Positions 51,848 through 61,061 of a stretch of DNA of 64,000 bases are shown here, piece by piece. The stretch's first letter is position 1; the number at the start of each line of letters is the position of its first letter. The notes under the pieces were generated by a model. It did no database searches. It worked only from the letters and a program-made list of their open reading frames with translations, and had not been told where the DNA came from. Both the position numbers and the translations under genes were made by a program. Origin of the DNA: JALOLV01 sp046295175 (GTDB taxonomy: Bacteria > Bacteroidota > Bacteroidia > Cytophagales > Spirosomataceae); NCBI GenBank assembly GCA_046295175.1, contig JBKBNY010000004.1:248001-312000 (forward strand). The letters run 5' to 3'.

Positions 51848-53935
51848 ATGTTTAGAAAAATTGCTTCATTGCTAATCGTTTTCATTGGTTTCAATGCAAA
51901 AGCCGATGATGGTTACCGCCTTTGGTTAAAGTACGATTTAATCAAAAACCCCACAAAAATTGCCGAATACAAACGCCTGAGTAATTCTATTAAATCGGAA
52001 TTTCAAGAAACTCCAATCATCAAAACAGCTCAAAAAGAGTTAAAAATTGGATTGGAAAGTTTGCTCGGAATCAAAGTTTCTAAGACCCCAAAATCAACTG
52101 GTAGAATCATCTTTAGGAATGACAATTCGATTCAAAAAGATGGATTCAAAATTCAGGTTTCGAGTGGAAACATCATCATTTCCGCTCAAAATGATAAAGG
52201 GATTTTGTACGGTTCATTTGAATTATTGAGGCAAATTCAGCAAGAAAATTCAATCGTAAACCTAAATATTTCGAGCAATCCCAAGATTCAATTGCGTATG
52301 CTCAACCATTGGGATAATGTTTTAGGGACTATCGAACGCGGTTACGCTGGAGCATCGCTCTGGAAATGGTATGAATTGCCCGAAAATATCGACCCTCGCT
52401 ATATTGAATATGCCCGAGCAAATGCCTCAATAGGAATTAACGCAGTGGTTTTGAACAACGTAAACGCAAGTGCGAGATTTTTGACCAAAGAGTATTTGGC
52501 AAAAGTCAAAGCATTAGCAGATACATTCAGACCATACGGAATCCAAGTTTTTTTATCAATCAATTTTGCATCACCCAAAATCTTAGGAAAACTTAAAAAC
52601 TCTGACCCACTCGAACCCGAAGTTCGGAAATGGTGGAATGAGAAAACCAAAGAAGTTTACAGTTTTATCCCCGATTTTGGTGGTTATTTAGTTAAAGCAA
52701 ATTCGGAGGGTGAACCTGGCCCCCAAGAATTTGGCAGAACCCATGCCGATGGTGCAAATATGCTTGCCGAAGCACTTCGACCACATAATGGTTTGGTGAT
52801 TTGGAGGGCTTTTGTGTATAGCCCCAATCCTAAAGGAGATAGATTTAAAGAAGCTTACAACGAATTTAAACCTTTGGACGGCACATTTGAAAAAAACGTT
52901 GTTGTACAAGTAAAAAATGGACCGATTGATTTTCAGCCACGTGAACCATTCCATCCGCTTTTTGGGGCAATGCCCAAAACTCCATTGGCTATGGAATTCC
53001 AAATCACCCAAGAATACTTAGGATTTTCTACCAACTTGGTCTATTTGGCTACACTTTTTAAAGAATGTTTAGATTCGGACACTTATGTTAATGGAAAGGG
53101 CTCTACTGTTGCCAAAATTGTTGATGGTTCTGTTCATAATTACCCAATCTCTTTGATTGCAGGCGTGGCAAATACTGGTTCTGATAGAAATTGGACTGGT
53201 CATTTGATGTCGCAAGCCAATTGGTATGCATACGGGCGTTTGGCTTGGAATCATGAATTGAGTTCGGAGCAAATTGCTGATGAATGGATAAAAATGACAT
53301 TGACAAAAAACCAGAAATCGGTCAAAACTATCAAAGATGTCATGTTGAGGTCGAGAGAGATTTACGTAGATTTTACGACTCCACTTGGTTTGATTCATAT
53401 CATGGGTCAAAACATCCATTTCGGACCAGAACCGTGGCTTGAGCGTAGTGCAAGACCCGATTGGACATCCATTTATTATCACCGTGCTGATTCGGTTGGA
53501 CTGGGTTTCGACCGTACTGAAAACGGTAGTAATGCTTTAGGATTATACACGAAAGAGGTTCAGAATCAATGGAATAACCCCGAAACTTGCAACTTGAAGT
53601 ACTTATTGTGGTATCATCATGTAGCATGGAACAAAAAATTAAAAACTGGCCGAACACTATGGGATGAACTCTGCCACCGATATTATACTGGTGTTTCGGA
53701 AGTTGAAAAGATGCAAAAAGATTGGGATTCAATCAAATCAAGTGTCGATACTGAGATTTACGACGACGTGAAAGGCAGATTAACCGCACAGCATCGAGAG
53801 GCTATCAATTGGCGTGATGCTTGCGTTTTGTATTTTCAGACTTATTCAAAAATGCCGATTCCTGCTCCTTTCAAAAAACCTGAAAGAACACTAGAAGAAA
53901 TGAAAGAAATTGTAAGAATTTACCAATTAAGATAA
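51848..53935 (+). CDS. GH67 alpha-glucuronidase
   Basis: 695 residues from the ATG at 51848, which gives a signal peptide (cut near NAKAD); the frame opens at a TTG at 51788. Motifs of GH67 are clear: LRMLNHWDNVLGTIERGYAG, ANSEGEPGP (acid E287), GPIDFQPREP (D361) and FQITQEYLG (E389), the expected acid/base residues. It removes (4-O-methyl-)glucuronic acid from the non-reducing end of xylo-oligosaccharides. It overlaps nothing but follows the epimerase by 56 bases. It sets the locus as glucuronoxylan-directed. Confidence 0.95.
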   Translation: MFRKIASLLIVFIGFNAKADDGYRLWLKYDLIKNPTKIAEYKRLSNSIKSEFQETPIIKTAQKELKIGLESLLGIKVSKTPKSTGRIIFRNDNSIQKDGFKIQVSSGNIIISAQNDKGILYGSFELLRQIQQENSIVNLNISSNPKIQLRMLNHWDNVLGTIERGYAGASLWKWYELPENIDPRYIEYARANASIGINAVVLNNVNASARFLTKEYLAKVKALADTFRPYGIQVFLSINFASPKILGKLKNSDPLEPEVRKWWNEKTKEVYSFIPDFGGYLVKANSEGEPGPQEFGRTHADGANMLAEALRPHNGLVIWRAFVYSPNPKGDRFKEAYNEFKPLDGTFEKNVVVQVKNGPIDFQPREPFHPLFGAMPKTPLAMEFQITQEYLGFSTNLVYLATLFKECLDSDTYVNGKGSTVAKIVDGSVHNYPISLIAGVANTGSDRNWTGHLMSQANWYAYGRLAWNHELSSEQIADEWIKMTLTKNQKSVKTIKDVMLRSREIYVDFTTPLGLIHIMGQNIHFGPEPWLERSARPDWTSIYYHRADSVGLGFDRTENGSNALGLYTKEVQNQWNNPETCNLKYLLWYHHVAWNKKLKTGRTLWDELCHRYYTGVSEVEKMQKDWDSIKSSVDTEIYDDVKGRLTAQHREAINWRDACVLYFQTYSKMPIPAPFKKPERTLEEMKEIVRIYQLR

Positions 53936-53952
53936 CCCAAAATACCGAAAAC

Positions 53953-54738
53953 ATGAATTCAGAAAACATAAATATAAATTATCCGAATATTTTCTCATTA
54001 GATGGCAAAATTGCTTTAATTACTGGTGGTGGAAGTGGTATAGGGTACGATATTGCCCAATGTATGCAAATGGCGGGTGCAAAAGTCATTATTACGGGTC
54101 GTCGAGAGTTTGCTCTGCAAGAAGCAGTTCAAAATTTAGGTGATAATGTACATTATATTGTTAATGACGTGACCGATTTGGCAAATCTCGAAGGCTTGGT
54201 CGAGCAAGTAGAAACTACCTACGGACCAATTGACATTCTGGTAAATAATGCCGGAATCAATATGAAAAAGCCTGCAATTGAGGTAACGGATGAAGATTTT
54301 GATAGAATTGTGCATACCAACCTCAATTCGGTTTTTGCACTCACACGAGCTTGCGGAAAGCGGATGTTGCAACGACAAAGTGGTTCGATAATTATGATTT
54401 CTTCAATGGCTGCTTATTACGGAATCGACCGTGTTGTGGCTTATGCAGCTTCTAAATCGGGAGTTGAGGGAATGGTAAAGGTTTTGGCATCGGAATTTTC
54501 AAAATTCAACGTTAGAGTTAATGCCATTGCTCCGGGATTCATCGAAACCAATATGATGAAAACCGCTATGAGTAGCGACCCAGACCGCATGAATAAAGCC
54601 CTTGGAAGAACTCCAATGGCAAAATTTGGCAAACCAAAAGACATTGGCTGGGCAGCGGTATTTTTGGCTTCGGAGGCCGCAGGATATATCACTGGGGCAT
54701 CTTTGCCAGTTGATGGCGGTAACTCAATCGGATTTTAA
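53953..54738 (+). CDS. SDR-family oxidoreductase, candidate D-mannonate/fructuronate oxidoreductase
   Basis: 261 residues. TGGGSGIG at 24-31 is the cofactor motif, NNAGI follows, and the catalytic set is S151, Y164 and K168 (YAASK). PVDGGNSIGF ends the protein as in KduD-like enzymes. No UxuB of the mannitol-dehydrogenase type is in the locus, so this SDR is the best candidate for reducing fructuronate to mannonate just before UxuA; that is inference. It begins 17 bases after the glucuronidase. Confidence 0.82.
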   Translation: MNSENININYPNIFSLDGKIALITGGGSGIGYDIAQCMQMAGAKVIITGRREFALQEAVQNLGDNVHYIVNDVTDLANLEGLVEQVETTYGPIDILVNNAGINMKKPAIEVTDEDFDRIVHTNLNSVFALTRACGKRMLQRQSGSIIMISSMAAYYGIDRVVAYAASKSGVEGMVKVLASEFSKFNVRVNAIAPGFIETNMMKTAMSSDPDRMNKALGRTPMAKFGKPKDIGWAAVFLASEAAGYITGASLPVDGGNSIGF

Positions 54739-54749
54739 TTTTTGTTGCA

Positions 54750-57419
54750 ATGAAAAAAAATGTAATTCTTTCATTTTTAACGCTTTATATTATAAGCCTT
54801 ACTGGTTTTTCGCAAATAAGACTTCCAAAACTTATCAGCGATGGAGTGGTTTTGCAAAGAGATAAACCAGTTAAAATATGGGGATGGGCATCGCCAAAAG
54901 AGAAAATTAATCTAAATATTGGTAATAAAAATTATACTTCTACCACAAACTCAGAAGGAAAATGGGAAATTATGCTACCTGCACAACCCGCAGGAGGACC
55001 TTATGAGTTTAAGTTGAAAGGTAAAAATGAGGTCATTGTTAAAGATGTTTTATTTGGTGATGTTTGGCTTTGTTCGGGTCAGTCAAATATGACGATTCCG
55101 ATGGAGAGAGTAAAAGAAAAATATCCTGACGAAATTGCGAATGCTAATTATCCTGCAATTCGACATTTTTTTGTGGCTACATTAACCAATTTGCAGAAAC
55201 CACAAGAAGATTTTCCGAGTGGAAGTTGGAAAGAAGCTACTCCGAGCAATGTCATACAGTTTTCGGCAATTGCTTATTTTTTTGCTAAAGAAATTTACGA
55301 AAAATACAAAGTACCAATTGGATTAATCAATTCGAGCGTTGGCGGTACACCTATTGAAGCATGGATTTCGGAGGATGGCTTCAAAGACTTTAAGGATATT
55401 GCTAAAACTATTCAAAAAAATAAGGATACAACTTACGTTAATTCTTTTTTCAATCGAACATCCAATCAAATTGCACCAAAAAAAGTTGAAGATTTGGGAT
55501 TAATCGAAAAATGGTATGAGCCAAATTATCAACCAAAAGGCTGGCGAAATATGAATATCCCTGGTTTTTGGGAAGACCAAGGACTTAAAGATTTGAACGG
55601 TGTAGTTTGGTTTCGGCGTGAAATTGAGATACCTGCCAGTTTGGTTGGAACAGCTGTGAAGTTTTTCATGGGTCGTATCGTTGATGCCGACCAAGTCTAT
55701 GTCAATGGTAAGCAAATTGGCAATATAACCTATCAATATCCTCCACGTAGATATACAGTCCCAGCCGATTTACTGAAGGAAGGTAAAAACACTGTCGTAA
55801 TTCGGGTTACGAATACGGCTGGTAAAGGTGGATTTGTGCCAGACAAGCCATATTTTATGACTGCTAATGGTAAAGAAATTGATTTAAAAGGGACTTGGCA
55901 ATATAAAGTTGGTGAGGTTTATTATCCAAATAATCAGTCTTCGGGTGGTGGATTTGTTAAGCAAAATCAGCCAAACGCTTTGTATAATGCGATGATTGCA
56001 CCAGTCAAGAATCAAGCTATCAAAGGTATTTTATGGTATCAGGGAGAATCGAATACTGGAAAACCCGAAGAATATTATGATTATTTACCTGCCTTAATCA
56101 ACGATTGGAGAAACCAATGGAATGATAATAATCTTCCGTTTTTGACCGTACAATTAGCTAATTTTCAAGACATTAACCTTATTCCGACTGAGAGTCAATG
56201 GGCAGTTTTACGAGATGCACAATTGAGTGCCACGAAACTTAATAATGCTGCTACAATTGTAACGATTGATTTAGGAGAATGGAATGACATACATCCGCTT
56301 AATAAACGTGACATTGGAATTAGATTATCTCTGGCAGCAAAAAAATTAGCTTACGGTGAAAATATTGTGTATTCGGGACCGACTTTAAAATCGACAAATA
56401 TCGAAAATAATAAAATCATCTTAGACTTTGAAAATGTAGGAAGCGGAATTACGTCAAAAGATGGTGAAAAATTGCGTTGGTTTGCGATAGCAGATTATGA
56501 TAAAAAATTTGTTTGGGCCAATGCCGAAATCGAAGGCAAAGACCGAATAGTAGTTTGGAATGATAAAATTAAAACACCAAAATATGTTAGGTATGCTTGG
56601 GCTGATAACCCAGAGGATGTAAATTTTTATAATAAAGAAGGCCTACCAGCTTCTCCATTTAAAACCGATATCGAAGTTTTGGATTCAAAAAAAGCTTGGA
56701 TGGGCAAAAAATGTGCAGTTGTTTTGACGTATGACGATGCTCTAAATGTTCACCTCGACAATGCAATTCCAGCACTTGATTCATTGCAATTAAAAGGGAC
56801 TTTCTATTTAACTGCTTCATCTCCAGCAGGTTCTAACAGAATTAATGATTGGAGAAAAGCAGCCGCAAATGGACATGAATTGGGTAATCATACACTTTAT
56901 CATCCTTGTGATGCCACTTTTGAAGGTATGAGTTGGGTAAAACCAGAATATGATTTGAGCAAATACACACTCAAAAGAATTACGGATGAAGTTAGAATGA
57001 CAAACACGTATTTGGAGTCGATTGATGGTAAAAAACAGCGAACTTTTGCATTTACTTGTGGACATAAAAAAGTGATTGAAGGAGAGTTTATTCAATCTCT
57101 TAAAAACGATTTTGTAGCCGCAAGGGCAGTCCGTCACGAAATGCATGGCATCGACCAAGTACAACTACTCGATATTGATTGCTACGGAATAAACGGTGAA
57201 ACTGGAGAACAAATGATAAATTTGGTAAAAGAAGCCATGAATTCGGGTAAGTTATTGGTTTTTTTATTTCATGGAGTTGGTGGAGAGCATTCGCTTAACG
57301 TTTCACTTCCTGCCCATCGTGAGTTGCTGAGATTCCTAAAGGATAACGAAAAAGATATTTGGGTAGCACCAATGATTGAAGTCGCCGAGCATGTTAAAAA
57401 CTACCAAGGTCTAAAATAG
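54750..57419 (+). CDS. Fusion of sialate-O-acetylesterase-like and polysaccharide deacetylase domains
   Basis: 889 residues, secreted (signal peptide cut near GFSQI). Residues about 100-640 are an SGNH-type esterase of the SASA/CE6-like group: GDVWLCSGQSNM holds the nucleophile Ser112, WYQGESN the second block, and DIHPLNKRD the His region. A jelly-roll like insert (about 255-390, GVVWFRREIEIPASL) sits inside it. From about 650 the second part is a NodB-like polysaccharide deacetylase: LTYDDA (Asp pair) and HELGNHTLYHPCD (metal His pair). One protein thus combines two unrelated deacetylase types, suited to acetylated xylan. Confidence 0.85.
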   Translation: MKKNVILSFLTLYIISLTGFSQIRLPKLISDGVVLQRDKPVKIWGWASPKEKINLNIGNKNYTSTTNSEGKWEIMLPAQPAGGPYEFKLKGKNEVIVKDVLFGDVWLCSGQSNMTIPMERVKEKYPDEIANANYPAIRHFFVATLTNLQKPQEDFPSGSWKEATPSNVIQFSAIAYFFAKEIYEKYKVPIGLINSSVGGTPIEAWISEDGFKDFKDIAKTIQKNKDTTYVNSFFNRTSNQIAPKKVEDLGLIEKWYEPNYQPKGWRNMNIPGFWEDQGLKDLNGVVWFRREIEIPASLVGTAVKFFMGRIVDADQVYVNGKQIGNITYQYPPRRYTVPADLLKEGKNTVVIRVTNTAGKGGFVPDKPYFMTANGKEIDLKGTWQYKVGEVYYPNNQSSGGGFVKQNQPNALYNAMIAPVKNQAIKGILWYQGESNTGKPEEYYDYLPALINDWRNQWNDNNLPFLTVQLANFQDINLIPTESQWAVLRDAQLSATKLNNAATIVTIDLGEWNDIHPLNKRDIGIRLSLAAKKLAYGENIVYSGPTLKSTNIENNKIILDFENVGSGITSKDGEKLRWFAIADYDKKFVWANAEIEGKDRIVVWNDKIKTPKYVRYAWADNPEDVNFYNKEGLPASPFKTDIEVLDSKKAWMGKKCAVVLTYDDALNVHLDNAIPALDSLQLKGTFYLTASSPAGSNRINDWRKAAANGHELGNHTLYHPCDATFEGMSWVKPEYDLSKYTLKRITDEVRMTNTYLESIDGKKQRTFAFTCGHKKVIEGEFIQSLKNDFVAARAVRHEMHGIDQVQLLDIDCYGINGETGEQMINLVKEAMNSGKLLVFLFHGVGGEHSLNVSLPAHRELLRFLKDNEKDIWVAPMIEVAEHVKNYQGLK

Positions 57420-57660
57420 ATTTTACTAATAAATAAAACGCATTTTTTGTAGAATAAAGAGAGGTTTGAATACTTGGATGATGATAAACAACAATTTTTC
57501 AAAACCCTCCATCTACCTTTTTCAATTCTTTTCTTTATTCAACTATACATAATCCAAATAAGTTACTGACTGATTTATACTTTCTCATAATAGTACATTT
57601 AATTCTAAATATAAAACCGAAAATTCATTTTTAGGGTTTTAATATAAAACAGTTTGATAA
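57420..57660. other. AT-rich intergenic gap
   Basis: 240 bases between the esterase/deacetylase fusion and the pirin gene. It has a weak inverted repeat (GAGGTTTGAA and TTCAAAACCCTC, wide loop) that could end the catabolic transcript. No gene was seen. Confidence 0.35.
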
Positions 57661-58512
57661 ATGAGAAGTATTAAAAAAGTTCACGAAGCAGAGTATCGTC
57701 CAATTGACGACCTAATCACATATTCGCCATTACCCACCCGAAATCTACAAATGATTGACCCATTCATTTTTCTCAATCACCACGGATTTCAAGTTTATCC
57801 ACCCAAAAATGATGGATTACCATTTGGTCCACATCCGCATCGTGGAATGGAAACTATCACATTTATTGTTGATGGCGATATTATGCACAAAGACTCAGGC
57901 GGACATGAAAGTGTCATTAAAGCAGGTGGAATTCAATGGATGACTGCGGGTAGTGGGCTGATACATGCAGAAGTGTCTTCTGAAGAATTTAAAGCTAACG
58001 GTGGCGATTTAGAAATTTTGCAAATGTGGGTCAATTTGCCCGCACGCCTCAAGATGACAAAACCATTTTACAAAGGTTTTCAAAAAGAGGATATTCCTTG
58101 TATAAATGTTGCCGATGGAGTAAATCTCAACCTAATTTCAGGAGAATTTAACAATCAAAAAGGAGCATTTGATTCACTTTCAAATATCTTTATGAGTACA
58201 ATTGAGTTGAATTCACTATCAAAATTAAATATCAATGTTTCAACTAATCGAAATATTTTCTTTTACGTTGTTCGTGGTGAAGTTGAAGTAAATGGCAAAA
58301 CGATTTCATTTAGAAACTTAGTAGAATTCAATAATGATAATGATTTGATTACTATAGAAGCAACCAAAAATAGCCTATTGATATTCGGTCATGCCGAGCC
58401 TTTTAATGAACCAGTTGTTGCCCGTGGGCCTTTTGTCATGAATACCGAACTCGAAATCATGCAAGCCTACCGAGATTTTCAGATGGGTAAATTTGGGGTT
58501 TGGACAGATTAA
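57661..58512 (+). CDS. Pirin-family protein
   Basis: 283 residues, double cupin. The iron site is PHPHRGMETIT (two His) and GSGLIHAEVSS (His and Glu). Pirins are non-haem iron proteins; some, such as YhhW, oxidise quercetin, others are regulators. Its place just downstream of a xylan locus does not define the role. Full length. Confidence 0.9.
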   Translation: MRSIKKVHEAEYRPIDDLITYSPLPTRNLQMIDPFIFLNHHGFQVYPPKNDGLPFGPHPHRGMETITFIVDGDIMHKDSGGHESVIKAGGIQWMTAGSGLIHAEVSSEEFKANGGDLEILQMWVNLPARLKMTKPFYKGFQKEDIPCINVADGVNLNLISGEFNNQKGAFDSLSNIFMSTIELNSLSKLNINVSTNRNIFFYVVRGEVEVNGKTISFRNLVEFNNDNDLITIEATKNSLLIFGHAEPFNEPVVARGPFVMNTELEIMQAYRDFQMGKFGVWTD

Positions 58513-58575
58513 TTTCAATTGATTATGTTTGTAAATTAAGAATCAATTACTAAAATAGATATATTATAAATAAAG

Positions 58576-59562
58576 ATGAATTACAGAATTTTAGGAAAAA
58601 CAGGTTTTGAAATATCAGAAATTAGCCTCGGTACTTGGCAAGTGGGTGGTAAATGGGGCGATGAATTCAGCCACCAAAATGCCGAAAAAATATTGGGGAC
58701 AGCTGTCGATTCGGGAATAAATTTTATAGATACCGCAGATGTTTACGGAAATGGCGAAAGCGAAAAAGCAGTCGGGAGATTTGTAAAAACACGTTTTGAA
58801 AGAATCTACGTTGCAACAAAATGTGGACGTCAGCTAAACCCACATATCAATCAGTCGTATCAGCCAGCGGTGCTTCGTAAATTTGTCGAAGATAGCTTAA
58901 AAAACATGGGACTCGAAACCCTCGATTTGATTCAACTTCACTGCCCTCCTACTGAGGTTTATTATCGTCCAGAAATCTTTGAATTGTTTGATAGATTAAA
59001 AGATGAGGGCAAAATTCTGAATCTTGGAATCAGCGTTGAGAAGGTCGAAGAAGCTCTAAAAGGTATTGAATTTGAAAACGTAACGAGTGTACAAATCATT
59101 TTTAATATGTTCCGCCAACGCCCTGCCGAATTGTTTTTTGAGCAAGCTAAGAAAAAAAATATAGGAATAATTGTAAGAGTTCCGCTCGCAAGTGGGTTAT
59201 TGACTGGTAAGTTTTCTTCAAACTCAACATTTACAGCAGGCGACCATCGAAACTTTAATCGCAATGGTGAAATGTTTGACAAAGGCGAAACCTTTTCTGG
59301 AATTGATTATGAAACTGGTTTGGCTACCGTAGAAGAATTAAAAGCGATTTTCCCTAATTATCAAAATCTTGCCCCGATTGCCCTAAAATGGATTTTAATG
59401 TATGAAGAAGTTAGTACGATTATCCCAGGTGCATCGAATCCAGAACAAGCAAAAGCAAATTTAGATGCTTTGAGTATTGAAAATTTAACATCTGAGCAAA
59501 TCTCACAAGTAAAAGCAGTTTACGAGAAATACATAAAGAAATCTGTTCATCATTTATGGTGA
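58576..59562 (+). CDS. Aldo/keto reductase
   Basis: 328 residues. The catalytic tetrad is seen: Asp and Tyr in FIDTADVYGNGESE, Lys in YVATKCGR and His in LIQLHCPP. The C-terminal NADPH site includes IIPGASNPEQAKANL. It belongs to the YajO/Tas-like bacterial group that reduces aldehydes. It is followed by a strong terminator. Confidence 0.9.
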   Translation: MNYRILGKTGFEISEISLGTWQVGGKWGDEFSHQNAEKILGTAVDSGINFIDTADVYGNGESEKAVGRFVKTRFERIYVATKCGRQLNPHINQSYQPAVLRKFVEDSLKNMGLETLDLIQLHCPPTEVYYRPEIFELFDRLKDEGKILNLGISVEKVEEALKGIEFENVTSVQIIFNMFRQRPAELFFEQAKKKNIGIIVRVPLASGLLTGKFSSNSTFTAGDHRNFNRNGEMFDKGETFSGIDYETGLATVEELKAIFPNYQNLAPIALKWILMYEEVSTIIPGASNPEQAKANLDALSIENLTSEQISQVKAVYEKYIKKSVHHLW

Positions 59563-59565
59563 GAT

Positions 59566-59598
59566 AAAAAAGGGTATTGAAATTCGGTACCCTTTTTT
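59566..59598 (+). terminator. Terminator after the aldo/keto reductase
   Basis: 11-base arms AAAAAAGGGTA/TACCCTTTTTT with an 11-base loop, 3 bases past the stop. The 3' arm itself supplies the T-run. Confidence 0.88.
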
Positions 59599-59659
59599 AT
59601 TGCATGGAACTTTAATTGTCAATTTGACATTTATTAAACAGTATCTTAAACCAAAGAAA

Positions 59660-60067
59660 ATGAAAAAAACTACCAGACGAAACTTTATTACAAATACGGC
59701 TTTGGCAACAGCAGCTACCATAACTACAGTGCAAGCCGAACCAGCAACATCAAAAGAACTCTTTGTACATCATGTCTATTTTTGGTTGAAAAACCCAAAC
59801 AGTGAAACTGATAGAGAAAAGTTAATTGAAGGTTTGAATAAACTTTCAAAAGTACCAACTATCAGAATGCACCATATTGGCTTACCTGCAAGCACAAACC
59901 GAAGCGTTATTGAGCGTTCGTACGCGGTCTCTTGGTTGTGTTTTTTCGATAATCTCGAAGAGGAAGAAGTTTACCAAAAACATCCGATTCACTTAAAATT
60001 CGTAGAAGACTACTCGCACCTTTGGGAAAAAGTAATTGTGTATGATTCGGTTGGCCCGAAGAAATAA
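59660..60067 (+). CDS. Dabb (stress-responsive A/B barrel) protein with Tat leader
   Basis: About 135 residues from the ATG at 59660; the frame opens at 59600 but the leader MKKTTRRNFITNTALATAAT starts here with a twin-arginine. FVHHVYFWLKNPNSETDREKLIEGL is the Dabb start, and FFDNLEEEEVYQKHPIHLKFVEDY its end. The family forms small dimeric barrels like ferredoxins; function is unknown. Confidence 0.87.
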   Translation: MKKTTRRNFITNTALATAATITTVQAEPATSKELFVHHVYFWLKNPNSETDREKLIEGLNKLSKVPTIRMHHIGLPASTNRSVIERSYAVSWLCFFDNLEEEEVYQKHPIHLKFVEDYSHLWEKVIVYDSVGPKK

Positions 60068-60074
60068 AAAATAA

Positions 60075-60101
60075 GGACGCCAGCCTTTGGGCTGAGCGTC
60101 C
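60075..60101 (-). terminator. Terminator for the GH108-like gene
   Basis: GGACGC-CAGCC pairs with GGCTGAGCGTCC (one bulge, 5-base loop). On the minus strand TTATTTTTTATTTC follows. It is 63 bases past the stop at 60165. Confidence 0.6.
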
Positions 60102-60164
60102 GTTTACGGGAAGAGTTTATCGGGTAAGATTCGTGTAATACTTTTTTAGGTTACAAACATCTAC

Positions 60165-60764
60165 TCATAATTTATCTTCGATTACCATCTCGCCAGTATG
60201 CTTATTTTTCGGCAAAACGATATAATCTTCAATGACTGTTTCATCTTGAACAGATTCTTCCATTCTAAATGATTTGGCTCTTTTAAACCAGCCCGGGTTC
60301 TTTTTAGAATCCTTTCTGGTGCGATAATAGCGAAGTCGGTATTCGACGTAAGGGTTCACAATTTCTTCGGGATACTCAAATTCATTTGCAACCAAAACAT
60401 CTTCTTTACTCAAAACTCCGTCTTGACTAACTCCAATAATTTTCTCAAAAGCCTTGATATTCATTTTATTGGCTCCTTCTCCAGCATTTATCAAATGGTC
60501 AATAAATACTTCGGCAACATCTTGACTCTTAAAAGAATTGCCATGATAACGGTTCCAATAATAATGTCGATGAATTTTTAGAGCTTCTTCTTTAGTAAAG
60601 ATACGGTCGCCCCAAATTGGCTTGTGGATTCCATAACCTTCGCCTTCAAACTTCAATAATTTTGGTGCGTACTTATTAAACGAAGCAGCATTGTTTACAA
60701 AAATGACACATACAAACGATAACACGCTTATAGCCAGCAACGAAAAGATTGCTTTCTTTAACAT
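60165..60764 (-). CDS. GH108-like (N-acetylmuramidase-related) secreted protein
   Basis: 199 residues with an N-terminal hydrophobic leader (about 4-27). The stretch KLLKFEGEGYG (E40) resembles the catalytic glutamate EGG motif of GH108 lysozymes. HRHYYWNRYHGNSF and AEVFIDHLINAGEGA follow the YW...RYxG and FDxxVNxG blocks, and EKIIGVSQDGVLSKE the LQxxLGVxxDGxxG peptidoglycan-binding part. The C-terminus is basic then acidic. It may be an active or degenerate muramidase. The family call is by pattern only. Confidence 0.5.
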   Translation of the reverse strand: MLKKAIFSLLAISVLSFVCVIFVNNAASFNKYAPKLLKFEGEGYGIHKPIWGDRIFTKEEALKIHRHYYWNRYHGNSFKSQDVAEVFIDHLINAGEGANKMNIKAFEKIIGVSQDGVLSKEDVLVANEFEYPEEIVNPYVEYRLRYYRTRKDSKKNPGWFKRAKSFRMEESVQDETVIEDYIVLPKNKHTGEMVIEDKL

Positions 60765-61061
60765 CGTAATTTGGGGGTAAGATTTTTCCTGACAAATGTA
60801 TTTTAAGCAAAAATAGTACCGTCAGATAACAAAACAAAAACAATTTATGTAGAAATTTACAATAGGCTCAAAATCAGAGGTTTAGTGTTTTCACTCAAGA
60901 AATCTCAATAGAGTCACAAAAATATGGCAACGTTTTTGTGGCAAAACCGTGAATTTAGAACGAATTAGATTTTCGAAAATTGTTTAGTTTTAAAAGAATT
61001 TGGACAAAAAAAATCCCTAAAAACTTTCGCTTTTAGGGATTCATATAGATTCATTCAAATT
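60765..61061. other. Intergenic gap with a terminator at its end
   Basis: About 300 bases, AT-rich, between the GH108-like gene and the Lys-rich gene. Apart from the terminator at 61004-61041 no gene or clear box was found. Confidence 0.5.
61004..61041 (-). terminator. Terminator after the Lys-rich gene
   Basis: Perfect 11-base stem AATCCCTAAAA/TTTTAGGGATT. On the minus strand it is followed by eight T's. It starts 21 bases past the stop at 61062. Confidence 0.9.
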
